The notes beneath the pieces were generated by a model, which ran no database searches, was not told the DNA's origin, and worked only from the letters and a program-made list of their open reading frames with translations. The translations under genes and the position numbers were made by a program. Positions 6,728 through 12,915 of a stretch of DNA of 16,883 nt are shown one piece after another (position 1 is the first letter of the stretch; each line of letters opens with the position of its first letter). The stretch covers positions 1-16,883 of the forward strand of contig DATKZS010000153.1 in the NCBI GenBank assembly GCA_035527835.1, read 5' to 3'. The stretch comes from DATKZS01 sp035527835 [NCBI: bacterium]. GTDB taxonomy: Bacteria > RBG-13-61-14.

Positions 6728-7303
6728 TTAACCTTCCTTCTCCCACTCGATGTCAATCGCGGTCCTTTTCGAGCCCTCCCAGTGCTTTTCGAGGAAGCGC
6801 ACGCTGTAATTCGAGACCCCGCTGATCTCGACCAGCATCTCCAGCCATCCCTGGATGAAGTAATAAATGACCTCGGTCCCGGGGTCATCGTCCATGAAGG
6901 TCACCCGATAATGCCGGTCCCCGATCTTTTCCATTTCGAACTCGAGGCCCCGCACCAGGTTGCTCCTGGCCATAGTGGAAAACCTCATGATCGAGGCGTC
7001 CAGGTCCCTGGCGCCCACAAAACCCCGGTACGTCTCCTCCACCATGCGCCGGGAATTGGCCTTGGCCCATTGCCGGGCCAGCTCCGGGTCCTCCTTGCCC
7101 ACCAGCTTGTACATGGCCCGGATGCACAAGAGCGCCGGCCCGAAATCGTACCATTGCGAGGCCAGGATGCGCTGCGAAACCAGTTGTTTTGCCTCGTCCG
7201 AAAGATGCTCGTCCCAGGGCAGGCCGTCCAGCGACCTGATGGTTTTAACCACGTCCACGATGGTCGTGCCCTTGATCTTCTTCTCCGTGGATCCGCCCTC
7301 CAT
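6728..7303 (-). CDS. Uncharacterised 191-aa protein, first gene of acyl-CoA operon (possible DUF2378/V4R-like sensor fold)
   Basis: I do not recognise this protein with confidence. It has no signal peptide or membrane segment. The N-terminal half is helical, beginning IKGTTIVDVVKTI, with SQWYDFGPALLCI around 49-61. The C-terminal half ends LEKHWEGSKRTAIDIEW. This layout (KG-start, WY motif mid-protein, final charged strand ending in W) loosely resembles the myxobacterial DUF2378/TIGR02265 and V4R/heme-NO-binding-like proteins, which are small-molecule sensor folds. That comparison is from memory and tentative. The Cys expected in some V4R ligand sites is absent from the C-terminus. The ATG at 7301-7303 follows a strong GGAGG at very short spacing. 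The gene directly abuts the TetR gene, so a role in sensing or regulation, such as modulating the repressor, is a reasonable inference. Confidence 0.8.
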   Translation of the reverse strand: MEGGSTEKKIKGTTIVDVVKTIRSLDGLPWDEHLSDEAKQLVSQRILASQWYDFGPALLCIRAMYKLVGKEDPELARQWAKANSRRMVEETYRGFVGARDLDASIMRFSTMARSNLVRGLEFEMEKIGDRHYRVTFMDDDPGTEVIYYFIQGWLEMLVEISGVSNYSVRFLEKHWEGSKRTAIDIEWEKEG

Positions 7304-7410
7304 TTTCCTCCCCCCTGTGCATGAAGCTGATGATCTTTTTGTCCGAACCCCAGACCGTGAGGCAGAACCCCCACGAGCCGTGATATTGCCCGCCTCCCTT
7401 TGTAACTAAA

Positions 7411-7420
7411 TGAACGTTTA
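7411..7420. promoter_or_regulatory. Candidate TetR operator
   Basis: TGAACGTTTA is a near-perfect 10-nt palindrome (8 of 10 positions) centred on AACGTT. It lies just downstream of the predicted -10 box of the acyl-CoA operon, across the likely transcription start. A bound TetR dimer there would block initiation. Placement and symmetry are seen in the sequence; binding is inferred. Confidence 0.4.
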
Positions 7421-7422
7421 CA

Positions 7423-7451
7423 TCTATAGCACAATCACTTTTAAAAAGCAA
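7423..7451 (-). promoter_or_regulatory. Predicted promoter of the acyl-CoA operon
   Basis: On the minus strand, TTGCTT (7446-7451) is followed after 17 nt by TATAGA (7423-7428), in an AT-rich stretch. This places a transcription start near 7415 and a leader of about 110 nt before the 191-aa gene. The boxes match the sigma-70 consensus at 3/6 and 4/6 positions. Confidence 0.45.
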
Positions 7452-7624
7452 GAAATATATTATTATTATTTTATAGTAAGTTATAGCGATGCGGGGACTA
7501 TTTCTGCTTGAGGGGCAAATTGATATCAGCTAAGTATGTAGTCGTTTATTTATAAAAACGGGAGAGAGTGGCGGGCATGGAGGAAGGCGGATCCTGCTCG
7601 GGAAATATCCATGTTCAACGGGCG

Positions 7625-7688
7625 GTAGGGGCATGTCCCTGTGCCTGCCCCATGCCGGTGCGTCCACGGGGAGACGCCCCGGCGCGGC
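7625..7688. repeat. GC-rich dispersed repeat family D, copy 1
   Basis: The stretch shares the core TGCCTGCCC, ATGCCGG and GCGCGGC, in the same order, with 12659-12709. The second copy is shorter by about 15 nt in the middle. The 5' part (GGGGCATG, then TGCCTGCCCC) and GCGTC/GACGC can pair with themselves, so it could fold as RNA. This resembles REP-type intergenic repeats. Confidence 0.6.
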
Positions 7689-7765
7689 ATTTTCATGATT
7701 TCCGGGTTCCGCAAAGCGGCATGGGGACTGCTTGGAAGCATCGGAGCGCCGGGTCCCCGTTATCC

Positions 7766-7794
7766 TTGACATCGGCCATCAAGCGGCTTACCAT
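7766..7794 (+). promoter_or_regulatory. Predicted promoter of the amidotransferase gene
   Basis: TTGACA (7766-7771) is a perfect -35 box, followed after exactly 17 nt by TACCAT (7789-7794, 4/6 to consensus). The start would be near 7801, giving a leader of about 14 nt that includes the ribosome site AGAGGAAAA. Confidence 0.6.
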
Positions 7795-7814
7795 CGGCAA
7801 AGAGGAAAATCCCG

Positions 7815-8378
<564 letters not shown>

Positions 8379-8393
8379 TCCCGTTCCCGCCGC

Positions 8394-10343
8394 TCAGTTC
8401 CATGACTTTTTGATTATCCTGGCCATTCCCGCGATGAACAGCGGGCACAGCAGGACCAGGGCGGCCATGCAGGCGGTCCCGGGACCGACGCGGCCCGTCA
8501 ACTGGCCGCAGGACAGGGAGCCGCCACCGCCGCTGGACACGGGGACCGCGCCGTTACCGTCGTTGTCGCCACCAGTGTCTCCTCCGTCTCCCGGGACCTC
8601 CGCGATGGGCGTGCCCAGGGCATAAAGGCCCACAACGGGGGTGTTGGCCACCACCAGGTCGGAAACCGGCATGGACTGGTCCGCCACCTCCACCCAGGAT
8701 GAGGACTCGTCATCGAAGCGGTACAACCTGGGCGCGGCCTCGTCTCCCGCGTCCAGCGCCGCGGCCTGGGGCATGAGCTCGAGGGCGATCTGCATATCGT
8801 TTCCCGGCGCCATCCGGGCCTGTCCGCTGGTCAGCTCGATCTTGATAAAATCGCCGGTGCTGTCAAACGGGGCATCCTCCACCAGGTCGGCATAAAGGGC
8901 CGGATCACCCTCCACCAGAATGCCGTATGACGGATCGGTGAGCCCGGCGCCGGGCACGACCAGGTCGGCGGCCAGGCCGAGGCCGAAGTTCAGGCCCACG
9001 CTAAGCTCGGTGTCCGCGCCGCTCTCAGCCTGCTCCACCACCTGCGCTTCGCCCAGGTAGTTCTCGGTCTCCCAGATGTTGACCTCGACTCCCACCAGCT
9101 CCACCAGCAGCACCGTGTCGTTGTAGTCCCAGTCCGCCAGGTCCGCCGGCAGGTCCTCGAAGCCCACGATGTAGCGCAGCGGATCGGTGCGCTCGACCCG
9201 AGCGAACTCGGAATTGGAATAATGATCGTAATCGCCCAGGCCCAGGCTCTCTCCGTGAACGTGGATATGGAACACCAGCTCGTCGGCGGAGATGAAGGGA
9301 GTGGAAACCACCGTGCCCACGTTCTTCAGGCTCTTCTTGATGAGGAGCTGAGAGATCGGCTCATCAATATAAATATCGCTGGAGAGCCCCGCGCTGGCCT
9401 CCAGCAGAGTCACCCGCACCCGCCACTGTCCCTCCGGAATGATGAGCTGGGAGCAGGGATTATCGTCCGGGAAATCCAGCCATTGCGTGGTGGCCATGTC
9501 CCAGCTCGCGCCGAACCGGCCCGTATAGAAATACAGCGTGTTGGTGCAATCGTTATAAATGCTGGCCTGTTCCTCGTTTCCAGTGTTAACCGGCGCGGGA
9601 AGCTTGACCGGGTTCTGCCAGATGCCGTTGAGCTTGGTTGCGCGGTGAATTGCTGACGCGACCCCGTCGCCCCGGCCGCCCCGGCCCAGGAACAGGTACT
9701 TTCCGGTATAGGACAGGCTCGGGCTGTCCTCGTTCATGTCCGAGTGGAAGGGCGCACCCATGTTGACCGCGTTCTGCCACACGCCGTTGACCTTGTGGGA
9801 CATATAAAGATCGCGCTCACCCGCATCCCCGGAAGAAAAGATCAAGGTCTGTCCGTCCACGGAGATGAAGGGAGTGATTTCAATGGTGGTGGTGTTGACG
9901 CCGAGAGGTAGAACCACCGGCTGCTGCCATACTCCATTAATGTTCTCGGACATCCAGATGTCCAGGCCGGTCGCGGCGTCAGTCCCGCCGAAGCCTCCGG
10001 CCCGGCTGGAGTGAAAATACATGTAGCGGCCGTCAAGGGTGAGACTGGGGTGCCCGTCCCGAGCGGTGGGATCGTTGAGCGGCTCGGGAAGGCGTTCCGG
10101 CGTGGTCCACTGGCCGTCCACCAGATGGGTGACGTAGATTTCCAGCTTGTAGAGGTTGAGCCCGCCTTCACGGTCGGAGCTGAAGTACATGGTCTTGCCG
10201 TCGGCGGAGATCCAGGGCTCCACGTCGCGGTAATTCGTGGCCAGGCCCGGGATCAATTCCGGTGTTGACCATTGTTCAGCGTAAATCGCGCCGGGCAGAA
10301 TGAAGCAGAGAACGACCATGACCGCCAGGATTCTGGATTTCAT
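8394..10343 (-). CDS. Secreted PD40 beta-propeller / DUF4114 protein with LSCGQ C-terminal anchor (paralogue 2)
   Basis: I start this 649-aa protein at the ATG at 10341-10343, with AGGAGG 6 nt upstream and a signal peptide following (cleavage probably after IYA, residue 22). An open frame 49 codons longer lacks these. Residues about 40-275 contain five WD40-like/PD40 blades, such as EPWISADGKTMYFSS (42-56) and HPSLTLDGRYMYFHS (98-112). A DUF4114-type segment at 394-410, GFEDLPADLADWDYNDT, resembles acidic Ca-binding loops. After a Gly/Asp-rich linker come LSCGQ (610-614), a hydrophobic helix (about 623-641) and a basic end (RIIKKSWN), which looks like a cell-surface sorting tail. It lies 35 bp downstream of its paralogue and is probably co-transcribed. 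The function is unknown; PD40 propellers usually bind proteins or glycans. No catalytic motif is seen. Confidence 0.9.
   Translation of the reverse strand: MKSRILAVMVVLCFILPGAIYAEQWSTPELIPGLATNYRDVEPWISADGKTMYFSSDREGGLNLYKLEIYVTHLVDGQWTTPERLPEPLNDPTARDGHPSLTLDGRYMYFHSSRAGGFGGTDAATGLDIWMSENINGVWQQPVVLPLGVNTTTIEITPFISVDGQTLIFSSGDAGERDLYMSHKVNGVWQNAVNMGAPFHSDMNEDSPSLSYTGKYLFLGRGGRGDGVASAIHRATKLNGIWQNPVKLPAPVNTGNEEQASIYNDCTNTLYFYTGRFGASWDMATTQWLDFPDDNPCSQLIIPEGQWRVRVTLLEASAGLSSDIYIDEPISQLLIKKSLKNVGTVVSTPFISADELVFHIHVHGESLGLGDYDHYSNSEFARVERTDPLRYIVGFEDLPADLADWDYNDTVLLVELVGVEVNIWETENYLGEAQVVEQAESGADTELSVGLNFGLGLAADLVVPGAGLTDPSYGILVEGDPALYADLVEDAPFDSTGDFIKIELTSGQARMAPGNDMQIALELMPQAAALDAGDEAAPRLYRFDDESSSWVEVADQSMPVSDLVVANTPVVGLYALGTPIAEVPGDGGDTGGDNDGNGAVPVSSGGGGSLSCGQLTGRVGPGTACMAALVLLCPLFIAGMARIIKKSWN
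9028..9140. repeat. Near-identical tract shared with 11025-11137 (copy in paralogue 2)
   Basis: These 113 bp differ from 11025-11137 at only three positions (9033, 9081 and 9090), whereas flanking homologous parts of the two genes differ at many synonymous sites. It encodes about residues 402-439, from the DWDYND motif through WETENYLGEAQVVEQA. Local similarity this high suggests recent gene conversion. Confidence 0.8.
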
Positions 10344-10378
10344 CTCTTCCTCCTTTGATACGAAACGGGCTGATCTTG

Positions 10379-12340
10379 TTATCCGGCCTTCCTGATTAAG
10401 CGGTATACTCCCGCGCCGAGGAGCGGCACGATCAATCCGATCCAGGCGATCAAGGAGCCGAGGCCGGCCGGTCCCGGTATCTGCCCGCAACTCAGTCTTG
10501 CATTGGGGCCGCCGCTGAATGGATTTCCCCTGGCGCCGGGGACGGAATCGTCCTGGCCGTCCTGGTCCCCGGGCGCCTCGGGAATCTCGGGGGGCGCCGG
10601 CTTGGGAATGCCCAGTGCGAACAGGCCCACTGACGGGGTGTCGGCCACGAGTTGTTCATCCGAGACCATGGATTGCAAAGCCACTTCCCGCCACGAGGAT
10701 GACTCAATGTCGAACTGATAGAGCCTGGGCTGGGCCTGCCCGCCCTGGTCCTGGGCCGTGACCTGGGACACGAGGTCGAGGGAGAGCCGGATGGCGTTGC
10801 CGTCCGCCAGCTCCTGCTGGCCGCTGGTGAGCTCGACCTTGACAAAATCGCCGGTGCTGTCGAAAGGCGCGTCTGTCAGCAGCTCTCCATAAAGGGAGGG
10901 GTCGCCTTCCGTGATGATGCCATAGCCGGATTCGTCCAGACCGGCCCCGGGAATCATGGCCACCGCGTCAAGCCCTACTCCCCTGGTGAGCGGCACGCCG
11001 ATCAAGGTGTCCTGCTCCATCGGCGCCTGTTCCACCACCTGCGCTTCGCCCAGGTAGTTCTCGGTCTCCCAGATGTTCACCTCGACCCCCACCAGCTCCA
11101 CCAGCAGCACCGTGTCGTTGTAGTCCCAGTCCGCCAGCTCCGCCGGCAGGTCCTCGAAGCCGATAACGTAACGCAGGGGATCGGTGCGCTCGACCCGCGC
11201 GAACTCGGAGTCGGAATAATGATCGTACTCGCCCAGGTCCCCGCCGTGGACGTGGATATGGAACACCAGCTCGTCCGCGGACAGGAACGGCGTGGAAACC
11301 ACCGTGCCCACGTTCTTCAGGCTTTTCCGGATCAACAGTTGCGAGATGGGCTCGTCAATGTAAATGTCGCTCATGAGTCCGGCGCTGGCTTCGAGCAGGG
11401 TGACCCTGACGCGCCACTGTCCCTCCGGGATGATGAGCTGGGAGCAGGGATTATCATCGGGAATGTCCAGCCATTGCGTGGTGGCGATGTCCCAGGAGCC
11501 GGCCGGGCTGCACATGTTATAGAAGTAGAGGGTGTCGGTGCAGTCGTTGAAGATGCTGGATTCCGTTCCGCTCCAGCAGTGGTTCACGGTGCTGGGCAGC
11601 TTGACCGGCGCTTGCCAGGCGCCGTCTACCTTGACGGAGCGATAAATGTTGCTGAGGTCGGAAAAGAAGAAGTACTTGCCGGTATAAGACACGCTGGGAT
11701 GGACCTGGGCCTTGCTGCTGTTGATGACCGGCCCCATGTTCTCGGCCTGTTGCCATACCCCGTCCACCTTGCGGGAAATGTAGAGGTCATAGTTTCCGTA
11801 TCCGCCCGGCCTCTTGCTGGAGAAGAGCAGGGTCTGGCCGTCCACGGAAATCTGGGGCGCGTAATCCGAGGAGGTGGTATTGATGTTGGGGCCCAGGTTC
11901 ACGGGCTGCTGCCATTGCCCGTTGATGTTCTCGGACATCCAGATGTCGGCGTCGGTATCGGAGGTGCGCTTGCCCGAGTTGTAGTCGCTCGGGCGGTTGG
12001 AATGGAAATACATATAGCGGCCGTCAAGCGTGAGGCTGGGGTGTCCGTCACGGCCCAGCGGATCGTTGAGCGGCTCGGGCAGACGCTCCGGAGCGGACCA
12101 AACGCCGTCCACCAGGTGCGAGACGAAAAGTTCCAGCCCGCATTTGCCGCAAGGGCCACCGGGGAAACGGTCCGAGCTGAAATATAGAGTCTTGCCGTCC
12201 GCCGAGATCCAGGGCTCAAGGTCACGGGCACTTGAATTTAGCTCGCTGATGTAACTCGGGGATGACCATTGTTCAGCATGGAGGGTAATGGGCAGAATGA
12301 GGATGAACCCGATTATGGCCGCTAAGATTCTTGATTTCAT
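10379..12340 (-). CDS. Secreted PD40 beta-propeller / DUF4114 protein with LSCGQ C-terminal anchor (paralogue 1)
   Basis: This 653-aa exported protein has the same architecture as its downstream neighbour. It starts at the ATG at 12338-12340 with GGAGGAG upstream and has a signal peptide with likely cleavage after LHA (residue 22). Five PD40-like blades lie between about 40 and 275 (EPWISADGKTLYFSS at 42-56, YAPQISVDGQTLLFSS at 160-175). The region 296-440 is almost identical to the paralogue and includes GFEDLPAELADWDYNDT at 394-410. The tail is LSCGQ (616-620), a hydrophobic helix (about 629-646) and RLIRKAG. Extra Cys pairs in the propeller (Cys64/Cys67, Cys255, Cys267, Cys277) could form disulfides outside the cytoplasm. 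It is the first gene of a two-gene operon. A surface-binding or adhesive role is an inference; no enzymatic motif is visible. Confidence 0.9.
   Translation of the reverse strand: MKSRILAAIIGFILILPITLHAEQWSSPSYISELNSSARDLEPWISADGKTLYFSSDRFPGGPCGKCGLELFVSHLVDGVWSAPERLPEPLNDPLGRDGHPSLTLDGRYMYFHSNRPSDYNSGKRTSDTDADIWMSENINGQWQQPVNLGPNINTTSSDYAPQISVDGQTLLFSSKRPGGYGNYDLYISRKVDGVWQQAENMGPVINSSKAQVHPSVSYTGKYFFFSDLSNIYRSVKVDGAWQAPVKLPSTVNHCWSGTESSIFNDCTDTLYFYNMCSPAGSWDIATTQWLDIPDDNPCSQLIIPEGQWRVRVTLLEASAGLMSDIYIDEPISQLLIRKSLKNVGTVVSTPFLSADELVFHIHVHGGDLGEYDHYSDSEFARVERTDPLRYVIGFEDLPAELADWDYNDTVLLVELVGVEVNIWETENYLGEAQVVEQAPMEQDTLIGVPLTRGVGLDAVAMIPGAGLDESGYGIITEGDPSLYGELLTDAPFDSTGDFVKVELTSGQQELADGNAIRLSLDLVSQVTAQDQGGQAQPRLYQFDIESSSWREVALQSMVSDEQLVADTPSVGLFALGIPKPAPPEIPEAPGDQDGQDDSVPGARGNPFSGGPNARLSCGQIPGPAGLGSLIAWIGLIVPLLGAGVYRLIRKAG
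11025..11137. repeat. Near-identical tract shared with 9028-9140 (copy in paralogue 1)
   Basis: Partner of the 113-bp tract in the downstream paralogue, with 3 mismatches in 113 positions. The two copies are about 2.0 kb apart in direct orientation, so they are also a possible substrate for recombination that would fuse the two genes. Confidence 0.8.
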
Positions 12341-12412
12341 CTTCTCCTCCTTCTTGGCAAAGGGAGATCTTCGACCTCTTGTCCAGGGCGCATGCTTTAT
12401 TTTGATGGCCCT

Positions 12413-12441
12413 AGACTACCATTCCCATTTGCATTTGTCAA
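12413..12441 (-). promoter_or_regulatory. Possible promoter of the propeller/DUF4114 operon
   Basis: On the minus strand a perfect TTGACA (12436-12441) is followed after 17 nt by TAGTCT (12413-12418), a poor -10 box (3/6). The upstream 100 bp are AT-rich. The leader would be about 65 nt. The strength lies in the -35 box and spacing only. Confidence 0.4.
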
Positions 12442-12650
12442 GAAGAAAATCGTAATATTCCAGATATATTTACGCAAATTTTCTGCCAAGTTACAGGCAT
12501 TTAAAGGCAAAAAAAAACTATTGAGTTACAGTATGATGGCGTCTGGGTCCCCAATACCTGCAAAGAAAGTGTGAGCGGCGACTCACATTAAGGCCGCAAA
12601 ATATTACGTGTCATCCGGGTCAGAGCTTCAATTTTCAGTTAATCACAAGA

Positions 12651-12723
12651 GGTTGCAAGCAGGGGCAGGCCCCCGTGCCTGCCCGATGCCGGGGCGCCCC
12701 CAGCGCGGCCTTTGGCCGCAACC
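12651..12723. repeat. GC-rich dispersed repeat family D, copy 2
   Basis: The core at 12659-12709 matches 7625-7688 in order and content. Here the element is framed by the inverted hexamers GGTTGC (12651-12656) and GCAACC (12718-12723). It includes a strong hairpin, GCGGCC-TTT-GGCCGC, at 12705-12719. The hexamer frame is not seen in copy 1. Confidence 0.6.
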
Positions 12724-12762
12724 AAAATATGGTCTTGGCGGTTCAATTGAAATCATGAAAAG

Positions 12763-12848
12763 ATTTTTTGACAGGATTAACAGGATGGAAGAAGATCGGT
12801 TTACACTTTCCGAGAATCCTGTAAATCCTGTTAATCCTGTCAAAAAAT
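12763..12848. repeat. Inverted repeat family C, copy 2, perfect 24-bp arms
   Basis: Arms at 12763-12786 and 12825-12848 are perfect inverted copies (ATTTTTTGACAGGATTAACA and on through GGAT), with a 38-nt loop carrying one extra ATCCTGTA unit on the right. It shares its core with 6025-6102. In RNA it would form a stable 24-bp stem downstream of the GH15-like gene. The A/T runs are inside the stem, so it is not a classic terminator. Confidence 0.85.
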
Positions 12849-12915
12849 AGTACGAACATCTAAAAGCGCAAAGAAATTTATGCATCTTGCATGTTAGTAG
12901 TACAGGGGGACGCGC

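Larger units (their letters stand above)
7304..7814. other. Divergent intergenic region, 511 bp
   Basis: This gap separates the minus-strand acyl-CoA operon from the plus-strand amidotransferase. It holds the operon promoter and operator near 7411-7451, an AT-rich patch (7440-7560), a GC-rich repeat at 7625-7688, a small hairpin CCGCAAAGCGG at 7709-7719, and the amidotransferase promoter at 7766-7794. Several short open frames cross it; none has a ribosome site or recognisable content. Confidence 0.6.
12341..12915. other. Intergenic region, 575 bp
   Basis: The left 250 bp are AT-rich and contain the possible promoter of the propeller operon. The right part holds two dispersed repeats: a GC-rich family D copy bounded by GGTTGC/GCAACC (12651-12723) and a family C inverted repeat (12763-12848). 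The latter lies 68-153 nt past the stop of the GH15-like gene and may shape its transcript end. An open frame through both repeats is not considered a gene. Confidence 0.6.

Noticed and set aside
8379-8393. Bidirectional terminator between the converging amidotransferase and propeller genes
   Set aside because: Only 15 bp, with no stem or T-run visible there.
10344-10490. 49-codon N-terminal extension of the second propeller protein
   Set aside because: It overlaps the upstream gene and would bury the signal peptide; the ATG at 10343 has an ideal ribosome site.
12763-12848. Intrinsic terminator of the GH15-like gene
   Set aside because: The stem is long, but the loop is 38 nt and the A/T run lies within the stem and not after it; kept as a repeat.
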